Source: Imbricaverruca yamaguchii (lineage: Eukaryota; Arthropoda; Thecostraca; Neoverrucidae). From it: 64,000 nt of DNA. The notes below the pieces were generated by a model. The model was given only the letters and a program-made list of their open reading frames with translations, was not told the origin of the DNA and made no database searches. Location of the stretch: contig JAOTOL010001230.1 in the NCBI GenBank assembly GCA_034440575.1, forward strand, positions 174,501 through 238,500. The letters are read 5' to 3'. Of the stretch, positions 1 through 11,625 are shown piece after piece (the first letter of the stretch is position 1; each line of letters begins with the position of its first letter). A program made the position numbers and the translations under genes.

Positions 1-1675
1 GGTTAGGACGAAGAAAAAATACGAGGTGACCAAAGAAATCGGTTTGACCTTTAGCCTTAGAAATTAGTTATGCTAGGTAACATTATAATACGGCACAAGT
101 TACGTCGAATGACACCCACTTGGTGCAAATTGAACCCATAGCGACGAATCGCGAGGGCTTCCAAAAATCCAAACTAGCCTTTGACCATGAGGTTTGAACT
201 CGACATATCCAGGTTTTAAAATGTTACTCGAGGGTTCACCATGGGCTGTCAATTGACATACATTGTTACGATTGTCCATCCGTTGTCACGAATGACATCC
301 ATTTTCTGTAAATTGAGGCCATAGCGACGAAACGCGATGGTATCGAAAAACTTAATGAAACCTTTGACCTTGACATGTCCCGGTTTGAAATGGAGCTAAG
401 CTGGCTTGGGCGAAAACCACCAAAAAAAATGTCAGGGGACTGAAGAAATCAGCTTGAATTTTGGCCCGTCCAGATTATTTTGAAATATCAACTTTCTGAT
501 ACTGTACAAGTCAACACAAATGACAACATGAATGACATGCATATTCTGCAAATTGAAGCCACAGCGACGCAATGCAAGAACTTAATCAAACATTTGGCCT
601 TGACATATTCCGGTTTGAAATGCTACTTGAGTGTTCACCAAAGGTTGTTGCTTGATACCAAATTTGGATAATTTTGAGAGAAAACGAAAAAAGTGCCGAC
701 CGAAGTTTCAGCTTGGCCTTTGTCCTTGACAAATAGTTCGGTTGCTTGGCTTTCTGATACTGTATAGCAAGACACGTCGAATGAAGCTCATTTGACGGAA
801 ATTGAAGCGATAGCAACCGAACCTCGCGTTCGGTTGATATCGTTTCAATATCGCCATCCAATAAATTAAGCTAACCTTTGACCTAGAACTTTGACCTTAA
901 CATGTATCGACTTGAAATGTTGCAATATGGTTCACCACAGGCCATTACTTGATACCAAATCTGGGCAGGTTTTGGTGAAAACGAAGAAATGGGAGGGGAC
1001 TGAAGAAACTGGCTTACGTTGAACTTTGGCCGTTAAAGTGGTAATGCGAGTCATATGTAGTTCCTTCCAGCGTGTTCAGTGTTAATTGATTCGAACGATC
1101 ATAAACCCATCGCTGAATGCCGATGCCAATACAAATAAGCCTCTGGCGAACTCGTCGCTGAATACGAATACGAGTACGTTAACTTGACGGACTTGCTTAA
1201 GGCTGCCCATGACTTCCCCCGGTGGTCTTGAAGATACGCAAGAGCACCCAGGGTCGCATTTGTTCAAGATATATAAATATATGAACGGAGGAATGCACCT
1301 TAAGGCGTATAAAGCATAGCCATAACTCAGATGTGTTGCCTAGCAGAGCACGATTTTTTAACTCAAGCGAAAACAGAAGATGGTCAAGGTTCATGTTCAA
1401 GAATGGCCTGAAAGTAGAAATTTGTAACGTTTGCTGATTTACTATTCGCAGATTTTGTGACGACAGGTAGCCTGTGAAGCTCGTTTATTGGCTGCATCAG
1501 CTTTTAGCATTTTTGGTGGTTCTCTTGCGTATATATCTACTCTATAAATGATCAAGTATAATTTTGTGGCGATGATACTTAGGTAGCGAGGCTTTGGGGG
1601 ACACGGAGAAAATGGGGTGAAAAATCGTCACTTTTCGGAAATTGGGGGACATGTCCCCGCGCCCCAATGGTTACA
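1..1675 (+). repeat. Dispersed repeat R, copy 1 (left-truncated by window)
   Basis: This matches 58470-60355 in the same orientation and 44607-45300 in reverse. Inside it are several diverged subrepeats of roughly 200-300 bases. Each carries a phrase like CATGTCCCGGTTTGAAATG, then TTGATACCAAAT, then AAAACGAA. The last 600 bases are unique and end near CAATGGTTACACCCAT. There is no convincing protein; short open frames in the conserved 180-base block are not kept in the same strand and frame in all copies. The mobilisation mechanism is unknown. Confidence 0.8.
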
Positions 1676-2050
1676 CCCATGATCATGCTACACTTCACGA
1701 GCCTGCGAGACGACTATCCTACAACTGTTTGTATTTGTTACCAGGTAAATGTGACCAGCTGAACAACTGGAAGCTGACATGTATATACTGCTCTTTTATC
1801 TATGTGAATTAACCTGCTATTGGGCACACTTACCTATCGGTCATGATGTATAATAAACAATGAACAATATGCAGCATATATCAATATTTTTTATCTCTCA
1901 AGGACTTGAGTGAGTCTAATACTCGGTTGAATCGCTAACATAAGCATAGATTTTAATGTGGGAGTTCATAGGCTAGTCCTTTTAATGCGTGTTAAATTCA
2001 TCCGAATTAGCTCACAGCCATGCTGGGCTATCCTAACAAATTACTTCAAG
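1676..2050. other. No gene seen
   Basis: AT-rich sequence between repeat R and the minisatellite. No coding segment, RNA gene or terminal repeat was recognised. Confidence 0.5.
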
Positions 2051-2054
2051 TTCC

Positions 2055-2830
2055 ACTTATTGAGGTCAGTACCCATGCATACAGGCCAGTACATCATCAC
2101 ACTCCCTGGAGACGGTCTGGGTCAGTACACCGTCATGTCATCTTGGTAGGGGTCCAGGCCAGTACACCATCACGTTATTTGAGTGGGGGGGGGGGGGGTT
2201 AGGTCAGTAACAGTGCAGTTATCTGGATAGGGGACCAGGTCAGTACCTGTCATGTTCTCTGGATGGAGGTTCAGGACAGTACCTGTCACATTGTTTGGGT
2301 GGAGGTCGGGGTCAGCACACCGTCACATTGGTTGGGTAAAGGTTCAGATAAGTACATCGTCACATTGTTTGGGTAGAGCTTCGGATCAGTACACCGTCAC
2401 GTTGTTTGTGTAGAGGTTTGGGTCAGGACACCGTAACATTGCTTGGGTAGACACCGGTCAGTACACCATCACGTTCTCTGTTAAGGGGTTCGGGTCAGTA
2501 CACCGACACATTGTCTTGATAGGGGTCCGGGGAAGTGCATCGGCACATTGTTTGGGTAGAGGTTCGGGTCGGTACACCGTCACATTGTTTGGGTAGAGGT
2601 CTGGGTTGGTACACCGTCACGTTCCCTGTGAAGGCTTCGGGTCAAATTGTTTGTGTAAGTTCGAGTCAGTACACGGCCACATTGCTTGGGTTAAAAGTCC
2701 GAATTAGTACGCCATCATGTTCTCTTATGTGCGGCATCTCCTGCTCAGCCATCACCAAGGTATCTGGATGGAGGTACAGGTAGTATCTGGTACGTTCTCT
2801 GAGTATGAGACGAGGTCAGCACTTGTCACG
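2055..2830 (+). repeat. Minisatellite, about 37-bp unit
   Basis: Diverged tandem units with the core GGTCAGTACACCGTCACAT and TGTTTGGGTAGAGGTTCGG. The run includes a G homopolymer near 2186. It lies downstream of CFAP61 exon C in the direction of transcription, so it is probably intronic. Confidence 0.8.
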
Positions 2831-3323
2831 TTCTCTCTCAGCGGTGGCTACTGTCCAGCCACAACAAAGTCCTCGCCAGGGGCGGATACAGACGGCACTG
2901 GGGCACGTGCCCTCCCCTCCCCAATAGAAGGATGGCGTCCCTCCAACAGGGAAAAAGCTAGGAATTTTCGGTGAATGCTCGAGTGCATCCCCCTCCCACA
3001 CATTCAACTTATTTTTTAAAAGAGGAAAATGCACCCGTTTGGTGTGTTCCAGTGCAGCCCGTATCTCAACGAATTTTTAACCGCAAGTGCCCTTCGGGGA
3101 TATTCACAGCGGCGTGTGCCATCACTTCCCCCCCCCCGTGAAAATACCTAGATCCACGACTTGTTCTAGTGCGACGTGAGCAGTATTTCTTCCCATCAGA
3201 TAAGATCCATGCCGACGTACCAAACGTAGAGCACATCAGTGACGCCCTCGTCAGTTCCACTCAGACGGTGTGCCTACAGAACTCTCACCTTCCCGACACA
3301 GAAGTGATGCATGCACGACTCAC
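2831..3323. other. Likely CFAP61 intron; no exon recognised
   Basis: The stretch holds a C/G-rich low-complexity piece and sequence around 2880-3060 resembling transposon-end DNA (GGGGCACGTGCCC). The expected next CFAP61 exon is not visible here on the minus strand. Confidence 0.4.
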
Positions 3324-3574
3324 CGGCGTGGTCTAGGCAGTATGCGCGCACGTACTCCAGCGCACGCTCGGCGTCAAACTGTGCGTTAATCCTGAACACG
3401 TTCTCAGGTGCATCCGGTAGCTGGGCGGGCAGGAACAGGGGCCGTCGATCGACGAAGGGTCGCGGCGGCCGATGCACCGGACGGCGCGGCAGCTGGAACT
3501 GCTGGCCGCACGCCAGCAGCAGGTAGTCGTAGGGTACTTCGCCAACGTCCGACACGTGGATGCACTTCCGCTTC
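3324..3574 (-). CDS. CFAP61: CFAP61 coding exon C
   Basis: 251 bases between acceptor TTCACAG|G at 3574 and donor CCG|GTGAGT at 3324. It joins exon B in phase 2, completing an Arg codon. It encodes KCIHVSDVGEVPYDYLLLACG and the following QQF, which match the CFAP61 block after the Rossmann region, then a Pro/Arg-rich insert and FDAERALEYVRAYCL. It ends in phase 1. No following exon was found between 1 and 3300. Confidence 0.9.
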
Positions 3575-6500
3575 CTGTGAAGCATGATGAAAGGAGTCGA
3601 ACGCTGCTGACATCGCATGGAAGTGATAAAGCAAGTACTGGAAGATGGAACATCTGCGTATCCATCAAACCGCTCTGATTCTTCAGTAGATCACTCGATA
3701 GTCTTGACTCTTCCTCTGCTTTCCTACTTAGCCTTCAGTTGACAACCATTTACCGCTCATCAGGCATCCTTCAGTTTCCAACCACTAATCTGCCCACCAG
3801 ACGGCCTTCAACTGTCAACCATCTAGCCGCCCGCCAGACGGCCTGAAATCGCCATATCTGCATTCACCCTGCATCCACCTACCAGACCTACCTACCAGAA
3901 CTTTCAGACGCCTTGACAATGATCTCCGTATCCACATCCGCAACAAACCCACATTCTTCCGCTGGCGACATCTCACCTATCGATGGAAGTCATCTGGCCT
4001 CGCACCAGGTTCACCCAGGTGGGTAGCCACATGGTCGCCAGCCGGTCCTTCTGGAAGTTCTCCGTGGAGGTGCGCATGTCGGCCGCCAGGGTGGCGCTGG
4101 TGAAGTTTCCTCGGAAGCCGTGCGGCTCGACCAGCGTCACGTTCACAAAGAGCAGCTCACGCGAGAAGACGAGTCGCTCGAGGACGGCGGTGCCAGTGTC
4201 TCCGCCGCCCACCACCACGACACGGATGGTGACACGCCTTCTGTGGCGCAGCACGGTTGCGCGTGTCACCAGCTGCAGAGCCACCCAGTCGCGCACCTGC
4301 AGTATGGCCGGCTTGGGGATGTTGGCGCCCAGCTGCGCCAGCGGATACTGGATCTGGCGCCGCCACGTGACCGGCCAGAGCCGCTGCAACGCCGCTGTCA
4401 GCGTGTGTTGGTCGGCGTCGTCCGCGCCGTCCGGCACTACCGCGTACAGCAGCACCGAGAATGTCGTCAGCCGCATCACCTCGGCCAACACTACCGGCAT
4501 GAACCGCTGGAAGATCGGGTTCAGTGCCAGGTGGTACAAGTGGCCGTAGCCGTCACGCGGCGAGTGCAACTCATACGTCACGTACTCCTCCAGCTCGAAG
4601 TGCGAGCGCGCGTACTGAACGTCGGCTTCGGGCCGCACCACCACCAAGCCGACCACCTGGCCGCGGCAGCGCACCACGAAAACCGAATTATCTGCGGAAT
4701 TGTCCATGAACAGCTCGCGCACTGCCAGCATCACATTCTCAGCACCCTCCATGTGCTTGACCAGAGCGCGAACGTCCCCCAGCTCGCGACTCTCCGCGCT
4801 AGCCACCTCCAGCTCCGTCACGAGCGACGCACGGTGGAACACGAATAGCTGGCCGGGGAATGTCGACCGACTGCGGTGCGGCACGCGCGTGAACAGCTCC
4901 GTCAGAGGCGATTCCGGCTCGTCGGCCGGCACCGTCAGCAGCAGATAGTCCAGCTGCGGCAGGCGCGCTAGCACGGCCGGCAGCAGGTCCAGCGTGCGGC
5001 ACGCGTGCTCGTCACTCACGCAGAACAGGTTGACGGCGGCAGCGTTGGCGGCTCCCTGGTAGTGTGGCACGGCACGCAGCTGAGGTGGAGGACCTGTCGC
5101 TGGCTCAGAGCAGAGGCCGCTTACAGTCGAGCTCACCTGTCGGCCAAGCACCTCAGCAGTCGACAATGGACGCAAGGCCACGGGAATGTCCCGCAGCCAA
5201 TGGTGGTCGGGAGGTGACGAGGATGTTCCACAGCCAGTAATGAACGGACAGTGGTGAAAATATTCCGCAGCTAGTAGTGGCCGGGAGGTGACGAGAATGT
5301 CCCATATCCGGTAGTGAGATGACAGTGGTGGGGAAGTTCCGCAACCGGTTGTGGTCGGGTGGCGACAAGAATGTCCCGCAGCTAGTTGTGGTCGGATGGT
5401 GACGAGAATGTCCCGCAGCCAGTTTTGGTCAGGAGGTGACGAGAATGTCCGCGCAGCCGGTTTTGGTTGGGTGGTGACGAGAATGTCCCGCAGCCAGTTG
5501 TGGTCAGGTGGTGACGAGAATGTCCCGCAGCCAGCAATGAGCGTTAGTTAGTTATTAGGGCTTTAGGGCGCATCGAATACATTGGTCATGCAGCGCCCAG
5601 CCAGCAATGAGCGGATAGCGGTTGGGGTGTCCCGCAACCAGTATTGGTCTGGAGGTGACGAGTGTCCCGCAGCCAGTAGTTGGGTTTAAGTGTACATCGA
5701 CTACCGTATTGGATTGAATTGGAGTTTAGGGGCGCGTCGACATCTGCATCGACTACGGTAGTCACGCAGCGCAGCTAGTAGTGGCCGGAAGGTGACGAGA
5801 ATGTTCCGTATCCGGTAATCAGTGGACGGTGGTGGGGATGTCCCGCAGCTAGTAGTGAGCGGGCAATGGCGAGAACGTCCCACAGGCAGTAGTGAGCGGG
5901 TAGTGGAGGGGATGTTCCGCAGCTAGTAGTGGTCGGGAGGTGACGAGAATGTCAGACAGTAATGCATGGACGGTGGTTGGGATGTCCCGCGGGTGGTGGG
6001 AATGCTGCGCAATCGCTACCGGGCGGGAGGTGGTGGTGATGTCCTGCAATTGGTAGGGATGTCCCGCGGCCAGTATGTGGGCGGGAGGTGACAGCAACGC
6101 CCAGCTATCGGCAGTGGGTGGGAGGTGGTGGAAAGGTTCCGCAGTCAGTAGTGGCTGACGAAAAATGGCATCTGTTCATATATCACTGGCAGCGACAATT
6201 CGTCCAGGTGAAGGAACCAAAGAAAATATTCTTGCCATCGCAGGACATGCACATGTGCCGAGCGTTTGACATTCTGGGCAATACGTTTTCACCACCAGCC
6301 GGCATATCTTGGAAATTGCCCGGAGGTAAGGAGTCAGCAATACAAACTTGACGAGATATTTTGGATTTTCTTTTTTCGGCCCAAAGAAAACGCAAATGTT
6401 CGCTGTTAAACGGGGGACGAGATCCCATGCGTCGACGAAGGTCCAACACTGCCCGACTGGCTACTGACCTGACGCGTCACGCGACCGCTGGCCGACACCG

Positions 6501-8238
6501 GGAAGCCCCAGATCATCTCCAGCACCGGCCGGCTGCCGTCAGGTACCGTATCGTCCGGAATCGGCTCCTCTTCCTCCACCACCTCACCAAAGTTTTCCTC
6601 AAGTACCGCTGGGCCCCACAGCTGCTCCAGCAGGGGAGGCTCACGCGGCTCGATCTCAGCCGATGCCGTTATCACCACCTGGTTGCTTGTCTCCACCTCA
6701 GTGCCGTCGGAAGAACCAACGACCGCCGAGTTTTTGTCACGCATCGCACCGGAGGTGTTCGACGTGTGGAAAGACTCGACTTTAGCGTCAGGCAGTGCAG
6801 TATTTGACTTGGGGCCAGCTCCGGGTCCTCTGGCATTTCTGTCAGATTTGGGATCGTTCGGCTTGTTACTTTCACTGAGTACGTCCGGCGTATTGTTCGA
6901 TTTCGACGCGGCGCTTTCCGGTATTTTGCTGCCTGTTTCGGACATATTCGCTTTTTCATCAGGCTTGGACAATTCCGACTTGCTTCCCGATGTTGGTGCT
7001 GCGCTGTCACTTGTTTTGGAAACATTATTTTTGCTACTATCCTTGGACACACCCGTCTCTCCGTCTCCTTTAGAGGAAATCGTTTCATTGCTTGCGCTGA
7101 ATCCGCTGCCTTTGGCATCTGCTTTATCCGCCACTGATGTGGCCTTCGTGGCGTCCTCTTGAAATGATACGCTTACCTTTTCGGCATTTTTCGGTTCTCC
7201 CGTGTCCCCGGCTCGGGAATCCGCGCCAGAGCATTCCACACTCCCCACTTTGGATGTCGCAGTCTCAGGCTCAACTATATGGGCCTCCTCCATCTCCTCG
7301 ACGGCCTCGGCGACGGTACGCTGCGAGGAGGGACAGATGCCGAACACCTGCCGAGTCAGCCGACTAGCCACTCCGGTTACGTCTTCCTTGCATGGCTTCC
7401 GTAGGCCGTGGAAAGGTGCCAGTTCAAAATTATCGTTGAGCAGATCGAAGTCCACCTGTGTGGTGACACTCATGATACCGACAGCCTGCTTGTTGACCTC
7501 GAGCACGATCGAAAGCGACGAGTTGCGCTTGTCCGCGATCACTTCGGCCAGGAAATAGTCGCCGTAGCGCTCCTTCAGCGCACTCTCGTCACGAGAGAAC
7601 ATAGGCCGCAGGTCATCGTGGTCCTCGAGGCGCGCCAGGCGTGTGGAGAGGCGCGGCAAGACGCTACTGCGCTCCACCTCCATGACGAGTTTCGAGTCGA
7701 AGGAGTCGGATATAAATCGGAAGCCCACGTCCACCAGGAACCTCAGTTTATCTTCTTTGCAGTGCGTGGCGTGGAACACTCGCTCGAGGTCGGGCAGCGT
7801 TGAAAAGAGCCAGGTGAGCAGGGCGCGCAGCACTGGCCCGACGGTTGTCTGGCTGCACACTAGTTGTGTCTGGAATAAACACGTGACCGGACTGAGCTGA
7901 CAGGAACTAAGCAGCGGTGCGGCGTTCAGTAACCACTGCTGCCAGCTGGCGCGAGGCGTCAGCGTCTCGTCCGGGTGATTGTTGAATACAGCGTAGCCCT
8001 GCAAGTCGCCGTCGGCATCCTCAGCCACCAGACAAAGCATAGCGTGCTCCAACTGCTCGGTTACTTTGTTGAAGCCATACACCTCCTGCACCCACTTTTC
8101 TTCCCACTCCAGGGTGGTGATGCGTTCGAGGTCGCCGCGCCAAGCACGGCGCACATCCAGCTGCGGCGTCGGCGAATGGCGCGAGGCTGACGCCAGCGCC
8201 AGGTGGCGCTTCATGCCCGCACTCACTGCCGGGCACAT
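3324..8238 (-). CDS. CFAP61: CFAP61 gene, 5' portion (three coding exons)
   Basis: Spliced minus-strand gene with exons 8238-6469, 5079-3977 and 3574-3324. The product matches cilia- and flagella-associated protein 61, which in model flagella belongs to the calmodulin- and spoke-associated complex at the radial spoke 3 base and is needed for sperm flagella. Three parts of the family are recognisable in order: an N-terminal region with the conserved EDHDDL block near residue 205, a second domain beginning HYQGAANAA near residue 595, and a Rossmann-like nucleotide-binding motif VVVVGGGDTG near residues 877-886. The junctions join in phase (0, then 2). The three exons give about 1041 residues, and the C-terminal part of the family is absent, so the gene continues beyond exon C, probably outside the window. 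LMBRD1 ends 3.3 kb upstream on the same strand. No promoter motif was recognised. Confidence 0.92.
3977..5079 (-). CDS. CFAP61: CFAP61 coding exon B
   Basis: The donor GATAG|GTGAGA at 3977 is clear. The acceptor is chosen at 5079 (CCTCCACCTCAG|CTG) because it keeps phase 0 with exon A and has a pyrimidine stretch. Another phase-0 AG, in CCGACAG|GTG about 70 bases upstream, is possible, and the frame is open back to 5181. The exon encodes 367 codons plus 2 bases. Landmarks are NLFCVSDEHACRTLDLLPA, a dimer-like GNAT-type stretch, LYHLALNPIFQRF, and the glycine-rich VVVVGGGDTG. It ends with VNLVRGQMTSIDR, matching the family just before its VPYD block. Confidence 0.92.
5182..6165 (+). repeat. 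Minisatellite in CFAP61 intron A-B, about 39-bp unit
   Basis: Tandem units with the core GTGGTCGGGAGGTGACGAG and AATGTCCCGCAGCCAGTAG fill most of the intron between exons A and B. Units diverge toward 6100. The array is interrupted by a retroposon at 5544-5598 and by a degenerate relative near 5690-5772. Confidence 0.9.
5544..5598 (-). mobile_element. Ultra-short stem-loop retroposon, copy 1
   Basis: 55-bp insert flanked by exact 15-bp copies of AGCCAGCAATGAGCG (5529-5543 and 5599-5613). Read on the minus strand it starts GGGCGCTGCATGACCAATG, continues with CGCCCTAAAGCCC and ends in a (TAAC)n-type tail. The host array is itself repetitive, so the duplication alone is weaker here than in other copies. 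Confidence 0.75.
6469..8238 (-). CDS. CFAP61: CFAP61 coding exon A (N-terminus)
   Basis: This exon is exactly 590 codons from ATG at 8238 to a donor CAG|GTCAGT at 6469. The open frame continues upstream only to a TTG at 8265, so the ATG at 8238 is preferred; a second in-frame ATG lies at 8214. Residues of about 30-320 align with the CFAP61 N-terminal region, with motifs LARLEDHDDLRP and KERYGDYFLAEVI. Residues of about 330-530 are low-complexity, rich in Ser, Lys, Asp, Asn and Thr, and look disordered. The tail after that is acidic and ends at VTRQ. The exon is GC-rich, unlike the surrounding intergenic DNA. Confidence 0.93.
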
Positions 8239-9900
8239 ACTGACCGAGGCGGAATCACACGCCAACTCCCGATTTCCTCGAGATGGGAGAATCGCTACGC
8301 GTCCCTACAATACAAATCCATAGAATCCCCTAAATCAACAACCACATTGCAGTCGGTGGTTGTTTAGTAAGCTTAACCACTCTGCAGTCGCTTGTAGCTT
8401 CGTGGGGTTACTGCACATTTTTATATAAAATGTCATGATCTCACTGGCATTGATAAAGAGGATTCATTTGTTTTCTAATCGTAGTTTCTAAGTACAAAAA
8501 ATGAACAGGCTCGTGACCGAGTCACAGAGTGGAACGCCCACCAAGCATATTTATTTGCATTGCGACCCCACCTCCCAGAATAACCCAGTGCAAAAATGGC
8601 GATGTGCAAAGATTACTATTTGGGGGAGGGGAGCAGCCGCTTTTGAATTGCCCTTAAAAGACAAATATGAAAAAAAACGAGATGAATGAGGAAAACGTGT
8701 TGCATAATTTTGGAAGACAACATTACCACACTGAAAACCAAACCATCTAAATTTACGTCGGGTCCATCTCTTCTATCTCCTGGCCAGAAACAGCTTTCTC
8801 ATCGAGTCTTCGAAGCCATGAATTGAATGACGGATAGTGTGCTATTGTGCAGTGTGCTACACTGCACAGCTGTAACTTGTTTCAATCAGCAAATCATACT
8901 ACTGGTGGGGACAGTGTACTTCCTCTTCTTCCTGGATCCAACTGTGAGAATAGCCACGTGTAAGCAAATAATCTTATATTCGACAAGCAATTGGAGAAAT
9001 CAACGCAAATCGAGAACATTCGCCGCTAACACGACGTTCAAGGAGGTACGGATAGCATAAAAAGCACACAAGCACAGCTACAAGATACCATTACATTATT
9101 ATACAAACCGCTAGGATACCTTCCGGATACCAGCACGGGACTTCGAAGTAAGTATTGACAACGATTACAGTATTAGCTTCCAATGGCGCTAATCAAATTA
9201 GTTTATGCGTGACCTTTACAGACATCCATCGCAAATCGGAATTCAACAGCACCATCATAAATAGGACGACGCAAATCAACAAATCACCGAGACAATTCAA
9301 CAAACTATACTCGGGAAGAACTCGAAGAACCGGCGACTGGGTTTTCCAGGCATCTCACAAACATTTTTTTAGGTATATCTGGGAAGCCTTTCGACACCTA
9401 GGCCAGCCTATGTCACGAGGTCACAGCCTACACCATATCTAACATGCCTCGATTACAGAAGCACTGCGTCCAAGCATTCCTGCGCACAGTGCAACGGCAC
9501 AAGAATGCAGCGGGCACTGGCGCTCAGCCGGCGAACACGCACGAATAACTTGCTGCCGGTGATCCGCTGCCAGCTGAAGCCAGCACTCGGCTCGCACCTG
9601 GGATGGTTGGGCCACGTGGCCCTACTCCACACCAGTCACGCCAGCCACGGGCAAACACAGCAGGTAAGCTAGTCACATACACGGCAGCGACGGCAGCGCT
9701 TCCACGGCCAGTCTGAAGCCAGATCGACAATGTCATCTTGTCAGCTGTTCAAGCTATATCGTGAACGTTTACTTAGCTACTTGGGCTCAGGGGCTCATCA
9801 GCTAAATTGGTTAGGCCGCTAGCGCACGCAGCGACCACTCAATCGGCCGCCCAATTCCACTGCAATGGCTAACTCAAATAAAACATATTTACACAAAGAA
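8239..9900. other. Upstream region of CFAP61; nothing clearly coding
   Basis: Presumed promoter and 5' UTR side of CFAP61 and LMBRD1 downstream flank. No TATA box or initiator could be assigned with confidence. Short open frames have no recognised similarity. Confidence 0.4.
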
Positions 9901-9902
9901 TA

Positions 9903-9962
9903 CATACATGCATACATACATACATACATACATACACACACACGCGCACACGCGCGCGCGCG

Positions 9963-9993
<31 letters not shown>

Positions 9994-10083
9994 ACGCACT
10001 CGCACACGCACTCGCACTCGCACTCGCACTCGCACTCGCACTCGCACTCGCACACGCCTCGCACACGCACACGCACACGCACA

Positions 10084-10129
<46 letters not shown>

Positions 10130-10160
10130 GACGCAAGCACACAATGACGCACGCACACAC
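9903..10160 (+). repeat. Compound simple repeat (CATA, CA, CG, CTCGCA, ACGC)
   Basis: Consecutive blocks of CATA, CA/CG dinucleotides, GCACTC hexamers and a run of ACGC tetramers. All long open frames here are by-products of the repeat. Confidence 0.97.
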
Positions 10161-10368
10161 ATGGGTTGCGCATCAAGTTGTTAGTTGTGGCCTGACGTGC
10201 TTGGCTCTTGACATGCTAAATTATGCTCTGCATGTCCGCTTTTTGCTTATTCTACCAGTGATCATGGCAAAGCGTCAATTAGCGGTTAGGGGTCTAGGTC
10301 CTGAGAAAGATGTCAGAGTCCAATTCGTCGGCTAATCATGTTCCATCCAAGGAGTGTTTGGAGTGTAA

Positions 10369-10424
10369 GGTTGATCGATTATTTGGGCTTAAGGGCATGC
10401 CGACTGCGAGATCATTTAGTGCCC
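10369..10424 (-). mobile_element. Ultra-short stem-loop retroposon, copy 2
   Basis: Contains TTATTTGGGCTTAAGGGC, then a TGCCC block like the other copies. The flanks TGGAGTGTAAG and TGGAGTGTGAAG differ by one base insertion, consistent with an aged target-site duplication. It lies directly upstream of the Gypsy integrase fragment. Confidence 0.65.
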
Positions 10425-10484
10425 ATGGAGTGTGAAGTGTGAAGTGAAGTGAGGAGGTGTGAAAAGGGACTGGCTACTGCATAT

Positions 10485-10980
10485 CAAGGCACACCCCGGT
10501 TTCCGTGCCACCCTAAAACTAGTTAAAAGTCGGTTCGTGTGGCTCAGCATGCACAAAGACATCCGAACATGGACGCAAGCCTGTATACGCTGAGAGCGTT
10601 GCAAGGTGCACCAGGACACTGAGGCTTCGGTAGCCGCATTCAGGACACCCGACGAACGGTTCAGCGCCGTTCACGTGGACCTGGTGGGACCGCTACCGCC
10701 GTCGGATGGATGCACGCATCCACTCACCTGGGTGGACCGTTTCACCCGCGGGGTGGAAGCGATACCTCTGTGCGACACCCACATACCCGCTGTTGCCCGC
10801 GCCTTCGTCAGCACGTGGATCGCTCGGTTTTCCGTGCCCAGCACATCACGACCGACCGTGATCAATTTGAGTCTGCTCTGAAGGCCGAGCTGTCGCGCCT
10901 ACTGGGCTGTGCGCACCACCGCACAACCAGTTACCACCCACAAGGGAATGTTCTGGTGGAACGGACCGCGCTCCGTGTCT
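10485..10980 (+). pseudogene. Ty3/Gypsy-type integrase fragment
   Basis: Remnant of an LTR-retrotransposon polyprotein. An N-terminal zinc-binding segment of the His-His-Cys-Cys type is seen near 10487-10600, broken by a TGA where the first Cys of the last pair region is expected. The integrase catalytic core follows: HVDLVGPLP supplies the first Asp, DRDQF the second and the YHPQG block precedes the Glu. The frame changes near 10845. There is no protease, RT or LTR beside it, and the sequence stops abruptly at the minisatellite. It is dead and isolated. Confidence 0.85.
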
Positions 10981-11510
10981 GACTGCTCCCTCTGGCGTAG
11001 ACTCGCAACTCCGCACCAATCCGGGATCAGTGTCTGACTGCTCCCTCTGGCGTAGACTCGCAACTCCGTACCAATCCGGGATCAGTGTCTGGCTGCTCCC
11101 TCTGGCGTAGACTCCAACTCCAGTTCCGCACCAGTCCGCGATCCGTGTCTGAGTGTTGCTCCCTCTGGCGTAGACTCGCAACTCCGTACCAATCCGGGAT
11201 CAGTGTCTGGCTGCTCCCTCGGGCGTAGGCTCAGTTCCGCACCAGTCCGCGATCCGTGTCTGACTGCTCCCTCGGGCGTAGGCTCAGTTCCGCACCAATC
11301 CGGGATCAGTGTCTGACTGCTCCCTCGGGCGTAGGCTCAGTTCCGCACCAGTCCGCGATCAGTGTCTGACTGCTCCCTCGGGCGTAGGCTCAGTTCCGCA
11401 CCAGTCCGCGATCCGTGTCTGACTGCTCCCTCGGGCGTAGGCTCAGTTCCGCACCAATCCGGGATCAGTGTCTGACTGCTCCCTCGGGCGTAGACTCGCA
11501 ACTCCGTCCT
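10975..11510 (+). repeat. Minisatellite after LMBRD1 stop codon
   Basis: Units of roughly 45-55 bases: GTGTCTGACTGCTCCCTC, GGCGTAGGCTCAGTTCCGC, ACCAGTCCGCGATC. Two variant types (CTCTGG and CTCGGG, with or without ACTCGCAA) are interleaved. The array begins within 15 bases of the LMBRD1 stop, so it would form the 3' UTR or the immediate flank. Confidence 0.92.
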
Positions 11511-11523
11511 GACCCGAGCTCTT

Positions 11524-11625
11524 TTATGCGTCCACGGCGTCCAGTAAGCGGCCCTCCTCGGACGAGAGGCCACCAGCCTGCGGCCGGCGGCGCCACAGCG
11601 CGATGAAGAAGCCGGCCACCACAGA
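11524..11625 (-). CDS. LMBRD1: LMBRD1 exon 11 (C-terminus and stop)
   Basis: Acceptor TCCCACAG|TCT at 11625, phase 0, then 33 codons and TAA ending at 11524. It encodes VVAGFFIALWRRR and an acidic tail ending LLDAVDA, matching the last membrane segment and short cytosolic tail of the family. The sequence just after the stop is a minisatellite, and no AATAAA signal was seen on the minus strand in the next 500 bases. Confidence 0.9.
   Translation of the reverse strand, partial: SVVAGFFIALWRRRPQAGGLSSEEGRLLDAVDA

Noticed and set aside
3983..4848. Plus-strand open frames of 188 and 242 codons
   Set aside because: Antisense shadows of the GC-rich CFAP61 exon B, with no domain of their own.
5690..5772. 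Further copy of the short retroposon
   Set aside because: Similarity is partial and duplicated inside a diverged minisatellite, so boundaries cannot be fixed.
6361..7803. Plus-strand open frames opposite CFAP61 exon A
   Set aside because: Antisense shadows; the minus frame has clear family similarity.
9819..10176. Cys/Val- and His/Thr-rich open frames
   Set aside because: Direct translation of CA/CG/ACGC simple repeats.
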